Source: Mesostigma viride (Eukaryota; Streptophyta; Mesostigmatophyceae; Mesostigmatales; Mesostigmataceae). Taken from it: a DNA stretch of 47,000 nt. The DNA lies in assembly GCA_009746045.1 (NCBI GenBank), contig RPFO01000080.1, forward strand, positions 3,238,251 to 3,285,250. Reading direction: 5' to 3'. Positions 31,308-41,836 of this stretch are shown one piece after another. Position numbers and translations under genes: made by a program. Within the stretch, counting starts at the first letter, position 1. Each line of letters starts with the position of its first letter. A model generated the notes under the pieces. The model made no database searches, was not told the DNA's origin, and was given only the letters and a program-made list of their open reading frames with translations.

Positions 31308-34300
31308 CCCTCGCCTCCTGTCCGTCTCCTCCCCCCCCTCACCTGGATCATCACCACGGACGACAGCATGCGGTCGCGCGTGTCCTCGATCACGCCCATC
31401 TGTCCCGCGCGCAGGAACAGCTTGGTGGCGCCCATCTTCCACGTGCGTGGCGGCATGCGGAAGAAGCGGATGATCTCCTCGCAGACCGCCTGGGGGCTGC
31501 GGGACTGCACGTCGCCGGGCAGAAGGAAGCCGTATCTGGAGGAAGGGAGACGGAGGTGTGCAGGGCCAGGGGTCCATGAAAAAGAGGCGATAGAGTAATA
31601 AATAATACATGACATGGATGCATGTTTCCCGGGATCAGGAAGCCATACCTGGGGGAAAGGGAAGGGGGGGAAGGGGGAGGGGAATGAGGGGATGGATCAC
31701 TGGAACAGGAGGGATGAGGAGGGGGAGAAAGGGGATTTGGAACGGAGGGTGTGTGCGTATGGGCGGAGGGGAAGAGGGTTTGCGGGGAACGGGGTGGCTG
31801 AGGGCGGGTTCATGGAAACGGATGTCATGTATACAGTACCCACAACTGGAAAAGGATGCAGGAGTTCTTGCAATACCTGTCTCTTGACGGACGGGGATGT
31901 GCGCTCAGAACAAGTGGTGGGGAGTGCCAGACACTGTGACCGTGTTAACGAGCAGAGCGGCTCATTCATTGAAAGAAGGGCTGCTGCTAATGGAGTGACA
32001 CTATGATATTTCTACACAGGCAAAACTTGGGGCCACAGCCCAGCGATCCCACTTCTCTGAATGACCCGCATCCCGACCTGTCCCACTGCCCCATATGCCA
32101 AACCGTTCAGCAACTCAACCCCCCCTCCCCCCGTACACCAAACTCTCAGCCACTCACCCAACCCACCCCCCATACATCAAACCGATCAGCAACTCACCCA
32201 ACCCCCCCCCAACACCAAACGGCCACGTCGAAGTGCACCACACCCAGATGGGCCCCCACCACCAGTCTGCGCACAGCTGATGAGCCATTTGCAGCTTTCG
32301 CCCACTCAGGTACAACCGCCACCCAAGACCGCCCCCAACGCCCAACATCCCCATCAAGTGCGCCCACAAAGTGCCCAGTCGTGAGACTCCTATCCCATCG
32401 CTACACGGCCACCCGCCCCCACGCACCGGTCAGCGAAGAACTTGTGTGTGTGCCGCGAGGGGTACCCGGCGCGCGAGATGCGGACCACCTCGAGCACACC
32501 GCAGCACCGCAGCTGGTGCATGATGAGCGGCGCGTCAAAGACCGCGGGCTTGAGCACGTTGTTGGGCTTGATGCAGCGCACGTAGTGGGGCTCCGTCGCG
32601 TCCAGCCGGGCCATCAGTGCTTGCAGCTGGCCCTTGAACTTGGAGCCAACCGAGGTGATGGAGGCGGAGGCCTTGCGGGGGGTGCCCACGCCGGAGGGGC
32701 CCGAGGAGGACGCAGGAGGCGCAGAGACCGCCTGGTGGTGATGCAGGGAAACGCATCGTGGACGGTGGGTACTAGGGTGGGTTAAGTGGGGGTTAAGGCA
32801 TGAGTGATGCGAGAAGTGGGGACGAGAAGGGGATTGTTGATAGGGGAGACAGATGGATGATAAGAGAAATGGGCGGTTGATAGGGCGGAGAGATGGATGA
32901 TAAGAGAAATGGATGGTTGATCGGGCAGAGAGATGGATGATAAGAGAAATGGGCGGTTGATAGGGGAGACAGGTGGTTGATTCCTGCATGGGATGAAGAG
33001 CACGGGAGGGTGGGGTACATCGGGGGAAGAGACACCAACGTACCGCAGTAAATTTTTTATCCATTTTTGGCGAGAAAGAAGGAGATGGCTGTTGGCTGCG
33101 TGTGAAGAAGAGCATGCAAGGTAGGTCCGCTCGCTGCCCAGCTGCTTGCCCCACTTCCTCTTGCCTCACCTGCAGCTCGGTCCCCAGCTGTTTGAGCAGC
33201 GCTGATGTCGACGAGACCATAAGTGATATCAGGTCGGCGTGCATCAGGTCCTTGTTCTTGTCCAGGAAGCCCGCCGTGTCATAGGCCACCGTGGCCGCGT
33301 AGTGGTCGATGCTGAACACGCCCGCGTTGCGCACGTCCATGCGGAAGAGGGTCGAGCCCTTGAGGTTTTCCGCCAGCTTGCGTGCAAAGCTGGGCAAAAG
33401 GGAAAGGCAGATGTGCGGGGGCAAGGGATAGGGGATTGAGCATGGGCGCTAAACCATGCCTGCGCTGCGCACAGTCTACATGGAGAAGCTGGACGCAGGG
33501 AGAAGAAATGAAGGAAGGCAGGCGTCGATGCGTGAGCTTGCGCGCTAAGCTGGGCAAAGGGGCGAGGAATGTCTAGCTTGGGAAGAAGTAGTATGTGAAT
33601 TGTTGGAGCTTGCGCACACAAGCTGGGCAGGTGGTGTGTGGAAGCCACTAAGTTTTCAGGGCCATGTGCCAAGCGGGTGAGTATTGTCGAGGCAAGCAGC
33701 AAATAGTAAACTAAAGCGGCTGAGCATGGCAGCTGGGCAAGAACTGCTATAGAAAAGATGGCGGTGTTCTGCATCACACGTGTCTAGCCGGGCAGATTCC
33801 AGTGCCTGGCTGCATCCTCGTACAGTCCCCTCCACCACATCCACATCGTATAGTACACTGCACTATACTAGAGTGACCACCACCACACATGCCACTTGAA
33901 TACCTACCTCGCATCGCTCCCCTTAGGGAACATGCACTCTTCGTCGAGCAGGGACAGGATGCCGAGCCGCTTCTCGATGAGGTCGAGCGTCGCCTGGTTG
34001 TCCTCAAACTCGACATGCGCCCAGTCGATGCCCTCGCGCGTGTACTCTTCCTGCAAGCAAAGTGGCACAAGCAAAGTTGTGCAAGTGTGGGAGAAGGAAC
34101 AACAGACACACAGGCACAACAGGCCCTCGAAACGGGTGAGTAAATCAAGCCGTCAATGGCCCTCCCTGTTTGGTACAGAACAAGAGGCATGCCAGGCCTA
34201 TGGTCGGCAAGAGGGTCGCTTGATTAGTGAGACCAAATGAAGGCAGAACAGGCTTCACAGTGCGCAAGATACAAACTACTGATGGCCGAACATGATGGCC

Positions 34301-37300
34301 ATCCCCCCCCCCGCCCCCGTCCACACTCTCAAGCTTTCCCCCACCACACTTGAACCTGCTCCACCTTCCCCTCCCTCCCCATTCCCCCCCCTTGCCACTA
34401 CCTGTTCTGGGCTTGTTCCCTCCCCTGTACCTGCCCCAAACCCCTCCCCCCCAACCTTTCGTTTCCTCCCCTCGTTCTGAGACTTGCTCCCGTCCCTGTT
34501 ACCTGACCATGGCCACTCCTGCCCCTCCACCTGCTCTAAGGCTTGCTACCTTACCTTGGCCTGCCCAAGATTCTGAGATTGCCCCCCTCTGAGACCACAT
34601 TCCACCTGCTCCAAGACTCGCTCCTTTGCGCCCATGTACCTGCCCAACTTCAAGCTTACCCATTACTTGGCCCACTTCAATGTTTACCCCTTAACTTTCT
34701 AGAATCCCCCCACTCCCCACCCCCAAGAGCCACGCTGCGCACCCCCACTCCCCACCCCTATATTGTGAGGCTCTCTCCCTTCCTGCCGCGTTACCTGCTC
34801 GAGCTTGAACAGGTGCTGGTTGAAGTGCTGCTGCAGCCGTTCGTTGGCGTAGTTGATGCAAAACTGCTCAAAGCTGTTGGTCTGGAACGACTCAAACCCG
34901 TAGATGTCCAAGATGCTGATGACCGCGGCCGTCTTCTTCTTGCCGCTGGACAGCGACGCGTTGATGCGGCCAACCAGCCAGTCAAACAGGCACGCGTAGA
35001 TGGCCTTGGCAAGCGCGTCGCGGCCGTCGAGTGCTTGGTCAAGTTTGAGCTGTTGCTGGATGGTCTCCGTGCCGGCCTTTATCCTGGGGGGTGGCGGAGG
35101 GGTAGGAAGGGCGAGGGAGGGGGTTGGATTTTTTCTCCATGATTCAGTGGACTTAATTGCCCAAGATGCCAACTCGGTTTGAAACGGATTCATGTTCACA
35201 GTGAACTAATGAATAAACCAACGTGAGGACCTACTACTGTTAGGCATGTGGACGACACGCACGTTAATATTATACGAGGTGCAAAGTGTCTTTACAAGCC
35301 AGCCAATACCGACTGAGCGACCAGCTAGCCACTAGGCAATGTGAAGGGCAGGGTGGGGTGGGGAAGGGCAAGGGGGGAGTGCCGTGCCAAGCGGTAGGGG
35401 ATGGGGGGTGGATGGGGCATGGCCATGGGAGCACTTCACGAAATCAAACGGGACCAAGTGCAACGTTTTCCTTCCACCTGTCCGCGGAAAAGGAAGAGAC
35501 GGGGGAGGAGGGGGCGTAGACAGCAGCACGAGAGAGAACGAGAGGAGGGGGGTCGTATCAGGATCCACCCAAGCCCTGCCTGGTCACCGACTTACGCTTA
35601 GTGGTGGTAGAAAGCTCTCACATCCACTCACTCGCTCCTATTTGCAAACCATGTAATATAGAGCCCTACCGTCCACGGACTTGCCCCCCATGCCTCCATG
35701 CCCCGTGGCCCCCTGCCCCCCTGCTCACTGACTTGAGCTCGGTGAGCGCGGAGTGCAAATACGAGAGTAACAACAATGTTCCGTCTTGAAGCCCTCCCTG
35801 TCCACTAACTGGCTCCATTCACACACAACGCACCCAAGCCCTCCCTCCCACTCACTTCCTCTCGGTGAGGGCGGTGCGCAGCGCACCCAATGCCCCCCCC
35901 TTCGGCCCCTTCTCAAGCAACCCACCCACTTCTCACTTTCCCATCCACTCACTTCCTCTCGGTGAGAGCGGTGCGCAGCGCGGCGGGCGTGACGGCCAGC
36001 AGCGCGGCCACATTGCGCAGAGCCTCATTGTCGTCCAGCGTGACGGTCTCCCCGTTGGCGCTTGGCGTGAATGAGAGCTCGCCGAGCCACAGCACTGCCG
36101 ACACCAGCTTGAACAGCTCGCTGGTAGGCGGGCAGATGATTAGAGACATCCAAGCAAGTGCATCCGACCAAACACAGCACGACATCCGAGCAATGTGCAT
36201 GGGGATATAGAAGGCGTAGGGAACTCAAGAAAATCAGCCAAGATCAGCTTGAACAGCTCGATTGGGGGCGAAAGGGGATGGGAGCAAATACAGCACCACA
36301 CAGCACGGCACTTAAGTGCACGGTGCAAACAGTGCAATGGGCTGACACCAGCTTGAGCAGCTCACTGGGGTGGTGGAAGGAGGATTAGAGGCACCAAAGC
36401 AGGGTGCATAGGCGAGTACAGCAAGCAGGGGAACGGTGGGCAGAAGTGGGAAGGGAAAAGGCTATCAGCCATGCCAGCTTGACAGCTGGCTGGCTGGGGG
36501 GAAGCAGGCCTTATGGCCATTCAGGTGAAGCAGCAGACACGGTGACATAAACCAATGCACATAGGCAGGTGTCGGGTACAAGAGGGAAATTCCCCAATAC
36601 AAGCTTGAACATATTCCTGGGGAGAAGCGAGAAATCACATCCACTGTGCATCAAGGTGATTAGGTGGATAGACAATAGGACGCGTTGATGGGGAAACAGT
36701 CAGGGATATCAACTTGAACAACTTGCTGGGGAGCAAGCAAGCACACAAGCCATTAAGGCAAAACGGGAAGCAAGATGCAGAGACACATCGCACCGCTGGG
36801 CACCTCGCACGTGTCCATGGCCTTGTGGAAGACATGCCCCTACCACAGCTCTCATCCCCACCTATTAGCCTGGATGTAAGGCCCTACCACCACCACAGCT
36901 CTACTCCCCACCTCTACTCCGGGTCGTAATGCCCTACCACCACGACGGCCCCCACCCTCGCCACCTATTCCTCACCGCTGGTCATCCCCGCGGATCTCGC
37001 ACGTGTCCATGGCCTTCTTGAGGATGCGGAACTCTTCGGCGTCGTCGATGCCCTCGATGCTCAGGCAGCCGCTCTGGAAGGGGAAAGATTTGCGTTTGTG
37101 TGTGTGGTTGGTGGTTGGTTGGTTGGTTGGTTGGTTGGTTGGTTGGTTGGTTGGTTGGTTGGTTGGTTGGTTGGTTGGTTGGTTGGTTGGTTGGTTGGTT
37201 GGTTGGTTGGTTGGTTGGTTGGTTGGTTGGTTGGTTGGTTGGTTGGTTGGTTGGTTGGTTGGTTGGTTGGTTGGTTGGTTGGTTGGTTGGTTGGTTGATT

Positions 37301-40300
37301 GGTTGGGTTGGGTAAGCAAGCAGTAACAACGGTAGCAAGAATGAGCACAAATACAAGCGCCCCAATCCGCCTTCGCGAGGTCAATGTTCACAAGCATCAG
37401 CATGAATGAGCAAGAGCTCGCGGGCACTTGGAAAGCATTCAAAGGTATCAGAAACAAAACAAACACAAGTTCTAAACGCGGAAAAACTAACGAACTGATG
37501 ATTAAAAATTAATAAACTGGCGTGCTAACTGCTTGAGGAAGTAAAACAAGACAGGGTCCTTGAGGCAATACAAATCAAATAATCAACTCAACCGACAGGC
37601 AACAAATGCGTTACCTGCTTAAGGAAGTTGAACTGGTCGGGGTCCTTGAGCCGGAACATCTCCCGCTCGCTAGCGTCCGCCCCAGCGCACAGCTGATAGA
37701 AGATATGGTAGCTGCGCTCGCCCATCGCTTGGTGGACGACACGGCTCTTCTCCAGCAGGTATGTCTCTATATTCGCACCCACCATCTTGAAGGTCTTCGG
37801 GTCGAAGAAGATGTCGATGAACTTGCCGAAGCGTGACGAGTTATTGTTGCGCAGCGTCTTGGCATTACCGAAACCCTCCAGAATCGGGTTGGTCTGGAGG
37901 ATCTCCTCCTCGATACCGCTCGAGCTGCGGGGCGGTCACCGACATTACATTTCCAAGAAGGTATAGTTAGATGTTGTTTTAGCATAGATGTGATATAATT
38001 TAGTTGGATGTGGCAGAGCGGGCGCCAGAATTGCGGTGAAGAAAATTTGCAGCGCCGGCCTGGCAGTTCCACCCGATGGTCGTTAGTTGAACATGCGTGG
38101 CATCTGTTGACACGTCATGTAATCCCACCTGTGTGTGCCCATGTAATCCCACCTGTGTGTGCCCGCAAAGGGTGCCACCCACATGTGCTGCGTTCCACCT
38201 CACACACAAGCATCCCATAAACCTTGCTCCTGTAACCGAAATTTGCCACCACCCGCATACGCATGCCCGCAAACAACATGTGCGCCATGGGCTACATAAC
38301 AGAATTACTTCCACTAACCATATCATCAGCATTTCCCATGAACCATTTCCTTGTATCCCATCGTCACCCTCACCCACCCGCGCGTGCCCACAAAGGGCAC
38401 ACAAACCCGCCCGCGCGTGCCCACAGAGGACAAACAAACCCACCTGTGCGTGCCCACGAACGACGCGAGGTAGCGCATGGCGATCTTGGCCGTCTCCGTC
38501 TTGCCCGCCCCGCTCTCCCCGCTGATGATGATGGACTGGCTGCGCCCCACGGTGGACATGGCCCGGATGGCGGAATCGGCCGCGTGGAACACGTGGGGGG
38601 GGACGATATCGCCGTGCGCGCGCTGGCGGTAGATGGACGAGTGGTCGGGGCCGTACAGGTCCAGCTTGCGGAACGGGTTGACCTGCGCGAGCAGAAAAGT
38701 AGCAGATAGCATGGATAAGTAAATGGACGAAGGGAGGCGGTATTGCACATGTCCAGCGCTCGCGGACAGGTTGAACGGAACGAACAGATAGAGGGTAACA
38801 CAAAGCTGATCAAGCGGATGGAGAAAGCAGGTTGTAATTCAACATTTTCACAACCCAACGCAGTGTACGGGTCTAGCTTACAGAACAGGTTTACCTGTGG
38901 GGCAGATAACTGATACATCAGATATAGGTAAGACGTGGGGGGTCATGGAAGGGTCAATAAAAGGAGCAGTACTGCTTGAGGATAGAGTGAACACAGCAGC
39001 AGGACCGGTGGGGGGGACTTTCCCCGCTTTAAAAAATCACGCACAATGTCCCCTTTGGCGTATGCACCAACCTGCTAGCCACAAAAGGCATGAAAGTGGT
39101 CGAATAGCCTAAGGAGGAGAACTGGCTGCATGAGGAATGCATAGACTTGTGAATTGAGCAAACAAGGAAAACAGTAGAAAAAAAGGATCTTGTGGTATCG
39201 GATTCGAGTACCATGCTGTACTACTAGACACTATGGATGCAGCGAGCAAAGGCAATGAGCCCCCCATACAACCTAGCAGGTGGGGGAGAGCCTAAGATGT
39301 GACTGGCAACCCTAGCCAACAACCGTGGCGGCAGGAAGCTTCTGGGCCATTGCTATCACTCAAAGCAGATGAAACTCACAAAGGGACGAGGACAGCAATG
39401 GAAGGCAGGCATGCGGGACAGGTGGGCATGGGGGAAAGGGTAGAGAGGGAGGTTTGGAGGGCGGGAACGAGGGAGGAGGGTGGAAGTGATGCACATTCTA
39501 TTAGTGAGGAATGATGCTTTAAATTTCCGTGATCAACAACCTGAGTGTCCTCCAGGAAAAGGTATATGAGGGTGGGAGACGTAGGGGGAGTCTATGAACT
39601 TGCAGAACTATCCAGGATGTCACTTATACACAACCCTGACTTCAGGAAATTACCGACGCAGACAGCATTTCCAGGTGGTTAGAAGGATGAATGATGTTCT
39701 ATGTACCAATGAGCTGATGAATGACCACAGGAAGATGAGGCTAAATAGATAGCATTATTGAAACTGATGGCATGGGCTCAGAGGGGAAACGAAACACCTC
39801 AGCACCCAATATTACAACTTCACATACTAACCAATTCTTACAACGTAGCCCATGACCGATTCGTACACCCTACACAACGTAAGCTACACCATGTAGCCCG
39901 TGGGCGATAGGTGGGAATACTTGTTGCCTCTATACTGAGCATGAAGGTTATAGAGCGATAGAGGGGACATTGTGCTAGCACTATGGTAGCAGTAGTGAAA
40001 CCAAGCGTACCGCAATAAGGACCGGGCCGGCACGTGTGTAGATCTCATCATCCTTGTACCGCTGGTGAAGGCTGTTCAGTACTGATGGCTCATTCAGGAA
40101 ACTCAGCTGCGTCAGATCCTCCACGCCATCAAGCATGTCCGGATTGGCAGGGACGATAGCAGATTCAGGTACATCGATGGTCATGTTGTCCTCCGTTCGG
40201 AGGGAGCATGTCTTCTCGTCAACGCTGACAATGGTCGCGTTCTTCCAAATGTCATCCTTTTCCTTGAACCAGACCCGGGAGTTTTTCTTCTTCCATTCCA

Positions 40301-40610
40301 GTCCTACATCTTCTGATGCGCCTGATTCCACGGAAGCCATAGCACGCATGTCCCTCCGCTTGACTTTGGCATCCACCGCCAACTTTTTGTCCGAGGCAAC
40401 CTTGGCACCGCTTGCCAACCCCGACACAGGTGCGGCGCGAGATTGGTTGCGCATCATGGGGGAGGTGGCATAAGCGGAGCGCCCTTTTAAAGGGGAATCC
40501 ATGGCAGAATGCGAACGCAGCAACCTGCTCCCTGCCCCTTTAGCATCCGTTTTGGCGTCCGTGGGCGTCCGGCCAGTTTTCACTGGCGCCGGCCCGAATC
40601 TGGAAGCCAT
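27893..40610 (-). CDS. class VIII (plant-type) myosin heavy chain
   Basis: Twelve GT-AG exons (minus): 40610-40011, 38682-38444, 37924-37615, 37073-36976, 36120-35953, 35083-34795, 34050-33908, 33389-33170, 32731-32427, 31535-31343, 30533-30465, 29315-27893. Phases agree at every junction. ATG at 40610 begins [11 protein letters not shown]; a basic N-terminal extension precedes an SH3-like part ([16 protein letters not shown]). Motor: [15 protein letters not shown]-loop GESGAGKT (exon 2), switch [11 protein letters not shown] (exon 3), switch [10 protein letters not shown] (exon 6), RYGFLLPGD across exons 9/10. Neck: four IQ-like repeats ([46 protein letters not shown]). Tail: charged coiled coil, proline-rich linker, ending GFFGKLKR, with no DIL domain, as in class VIII and unlike class XI. 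Known role: actin-based motor at plasma membrane, endosomes and cell plate. Exon 12 needs one base removed in the C-run 28566-28578; then 1351 residues result. Class VIII proteins are usually near 1150-1200. Confidence 0.92.
28566..28578 (+). other. 13-base C homopolymer causing a +1 frame break in the myosin tail
   Basis: On the coding (minus) strand this is AT followed by 13 G. Upstream of the run the protein reads on in the frame set by exon 12; downstream the long protein-like frame ending at 27893 is one base out. Twelve G would join them, and total exon length then becomes a multiple of three (4056). Either a sequencing or assembly miscount or a real slippage mutation; a short unseen intron is the third option. 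Confidence 0.75.
29587..29817 (+). repeat. (GGAAA)n pentamer microsatellite in myosin intron 11
   Basis: About 45 units with a single variant (GGAGA near 29757). The long Phe/Leu/Ser- and Lys/Glu/Arg-rich frames here are artefacts. Confidence 0.95.
30371..30433. repeat. hairpin-forming inverted repeat in myosin intron 11
   Basis: Arms CATTCACGCCTTAAGTTGGG and CCCAACTGAAGGCGTGAATG pair with about one mismatch and a roughly 20-nt loop. It begins about 32 nt inside the intron from the exon 11 donor (30465). Confidence 0.8.
30668..30762 (+). repeat. 26-bp tandem repeat with TGACGTGGC cores, myosin intron 10
   Basis: Four copies of a unit built on TGACGTGGCAAGAAATAG and CTGCACA (or CGGCACA); the TGACGTGGC cores lie at about 30670, 30696, 30722 and 30748. 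TGACGTGGC is an ACGT-core site of the kind bound by plant bZIP factors. Whether this array acts in regulation is inference. Confidence 0.85.
31141..31330 (+). repeat. (TCC)n microsatellite at the 5' end of myosin intron 10
   Basis: About 45 TCC triplets plus a 14-base C run, starting about 12 nt inside the intron from the exon 10 donor (31343). On the transcribed sense it is (GGA)n, a purine-rich, splicing-enhancer-like sequence. Confidence 0.95.
31536..31670 (-). repeat. acceptor-edge copy upstream of myosin exon 10
   Basis: The real acceptor (minus) is CCAG|ATACGGCTTCCTTCTGCCCG at 31536/31535. A copy, CCCAG|GTATGGCTTCCTGATCCCG, lies at 31649/31648, 113 bp upstream in the intron. The acceptor AG is intact and about 80% of the exon edge is conserved. 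Confidence 0.85.
32838..32976. repeat. 40-bp minisatellite in myosin intron 8
   Basis: About 3.4 copies of a unit with GGATGATAAGAGAAATGG and GGTTGATAGGG, close to identical, at 32838, 32878, 32918 and 32958 (partial). Confidence 0.9.
33390..33760 (-). repeat. acceptor-edge copies upstream of myosin exon 8
   Basis: Real acceptor (minus): GCCCAG|CTTTGCACGCAAGCT at 33390/33389. Copies: GCCCAG|CTTAGCGCGCAAGCT at 33550/33549 and GCCCAG|CTTGTGTGCGCAAGCT at 33624/33623. A fainter one, GCCCAG|CTGCCATG, is near 33741. AG is kept in each. Confidence 0.85.
34340..34794 (-). repeat. donor-edge copies downstream of myosin exon 6
   Basis: Real donor (minus): CAAGCTCGAGCAG|GTAACG at 34795/34794. Copies: GAGTCTTGGAGCAG|GTGGAA at 34606/34605, CAAGCCTTAGAGCAG|GTGGAG at 34531/34530, CAAGCCCAGAACAG|GTAGTG at 34402/34401. 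Further faint copies are near 34350, 34480 and 34570. All three clear copies keep GT. Confidence 0.75.
35580..35952 (-). repeat. donor-edge copies downstream of myosin exon 5
   Basis: Real donor (minus): CTCACCGAGAGGAA|GTGAGTG at 35953/35952. The first copy, 97 bp inside the intron (35856/35855), matches with a single difference over about 35 nt of exon edge plus donor, so it is a fully formed second donor. Older copies are near 35727 (CTCAAGTCAGTG), 35803 and 35585, increasingly diverged. Confidence 0.9.
36121..36745 (-). repeat. five acceptor-edge copies upstream of myosin exon 5
   Basis: Real acceptor (minus): CCAG|CGAGCTGTTCAAGCTGGTGT at 36121/36120. Copies of GAGCTGTTCAAGCTGAT-type edge lie with boundaries near 36260, 36364, 36490, 36616 and 36725. 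Spacings are about 104-140 bp. Four of the five keep an AG at the boundary (36260 has lost it). The filler between copies is also loosely repeated (words such as ACAGCAC, GTGCAT, GATTAGAG), so the whole unit was duplicated. Confidence 0.9.
36791..36833 (-). repeat. donor-edge copy downstream of myosin exon 4
   Basis: It shares 21 identical bases with exon 4 (the stretch holding CACGTGTCCATGGCC) and the donor CCAGCG|GTG. It differs mainly by a 9-base deletion between them. It lies about 180 bp inside intron 4. Confidence 0.9.
37108..37308 (+). repeat. (GGTT)n microsatellite in myosin intron 3
   Basis: About 49 near-perfect GGTT units, ending about 35 nt before the exon 4 acceptor on the coding strand. 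The Asn-Gln-Pro-Thr and Trp-Leu-Val-Gly frames are artefacts. Confidence 0.95.
37529..37575 (-). repeat. donor-edge copy downstream of myosin exon 3
   Basis: Real donor (minus): TTCCTTAAGCAG|GTAACG at 37615/37614, preceded by CTCAAGGACCCCGACC. Copy about 85 bp inside the intron: CTCAAGGACCCTGTC...TTCCTCAAGCAG|TTAGC. The donor GT has decayed to TT; about 75% identity over 38 nt. Confidence 0.85.
38120..38443 (-). repeat. donor-edge copies downstream of myosin exon 2
   Basis: Real donor (minus): GGGCACGCACAG|GTGGGTTTG at 38444/38443. Copies GTGGGCACGCGCG are near 38412 and 38382 (31-bp steps, donor altered). Two perfect 24-bp units, GGGCACACACAG|GTGGGATT, have boundaries at 38153/38152 and 38129/38128. 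Confidence 0.9.
38860..38905 (-). repeat. acceptor-edge copy upstream of myosin exon 2
   Basis: Real acceptor (minus): GCAG|GTCAACCCGTTCCGCAAG at 38683/38682. Copy: ACAG|GTAAACCTGTTCTGTAAG at 38895/38894, about 80% identical over 37 nt and in the same phase. Intact AG. If used, the exon would be extended or a pseudo-exon formed. Confidence 0.9.
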
Positions 40611-41836
40611 AGCTACCGGTAAGTTTGCAGAATGGCGATTTAAATTACACTTGGCAAGCTAACGGTCTAGCACATCATGTCGACGACGATATTTTGCTAG
40701 CTGGCAAAATCTCTTTGTCATCTGATACGCCTGGCAAGATCAACAACATGCCTTAATTTTTGTTATAGTCCTCAATGGACTCCCCAAGACGATAAAAATA
40801 ATCCTGTTCACTTCGCAGAAAAAGTCGTCATGCTAGATCCCCATCATTTATCGTAAATAATATCGAAATTCTCCGGGTTTCGCCCTCGCTCGGGGTAGCT
40901 CTCATTAAGACCTCTCATCGCACCAACGGCCAAACTCATATCCTAGCAATGACGCATATCATAGCTATCCCCGGCCCCGGGCAGGTCACAAACTGATAAT
41001 AGCCAACAAGCTTTAACATTAATACCGCAATAGTCTGCACAGGGCGGGGCCGTCGCGACGGCCTCAGCCTGTGATGCTGCAAATGCTGGAAATCAGAAGT
41101 CTAGCTTCAAATGGCCATGTCTACGGTATCATCCGACCTACCGTCTGCGCCACGCGTACTGTACGCCAACGGCTCGGCTCAAGGTCCACGCCCGTTGCAC
41201 CATGCACAGCGCATTGCAGCCATCGTGCCAAATACACGGGAAGTCTTCGCAGGAACGAGACGCCGCGATTCGTGTCAGGTGAAGTGACAGGGACGGAAAG
41301 GAACGGAATGATCCGTACGATCACGGTTGATACTTGATACGCCTTGTCAAGGGTCAACAGAAGCGCATAGAATTATTCTGGCAGCGTTTCGTTCGGCAGC
41401 CTTATTTATTCGTTGTCCAACAGCCCGGATTTCGCGGGAGTGACTGTTCTGTCGTCCTCGACAATCGAGCACGAATAGGCACGAATGGAATTCAGGAAAG
41501 GTGACGGAGATGAGCGATGCGCGTAACTCCAAGAATATATTTAATGTTTCATAGGAGGCTAGGACCGGGATACTACGTGGTTAATATGCGACCAGTACTA
41601 CAGCAGTGACTTTATTTTGCAAAGGACAGCCCTGTCGATGTATATGAGCTTTGCATTCCGTCATCCCCGTTGGGCATGAAGGCTCCTACCTTGCGCGGCA
41701 GTTGTTCTACGGTCAACGTGGGAACATTTCTAGTGCATTATTAGGAAGCGCCAGGGGAGACACTGGCAGCATGCAATTCAGTTTGCCTGTCGGGTAGTCA
41801 TTGCTAGATAATCTGCTTGACAATTTGCTGAATACA
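40611..41836. promoter_or_regulatory. intergenic region between divergent myosin and PTPA genes
   Basis: About 1.2 kb between the two ATGs, with starts pointing outward. It must contain the promoters of both genes. No TATA box, repeat or other gene stands out; short open frames here have no recognisable protein text. Confidence 0.5.

Noticed and set aside
31032-31615. Poly-Pro, poly-Leu, poly-Ser and poly-Gly/Arg frames
   Set aside because: Caused by the TCC microsatellite; the only real coding part is myosin exon 10.
36972-37466. Asn-Gln-Pro-Thr repeat protein
   Set aside because: GGTT microsatellite in intron 3 read with the edge of exon 4.
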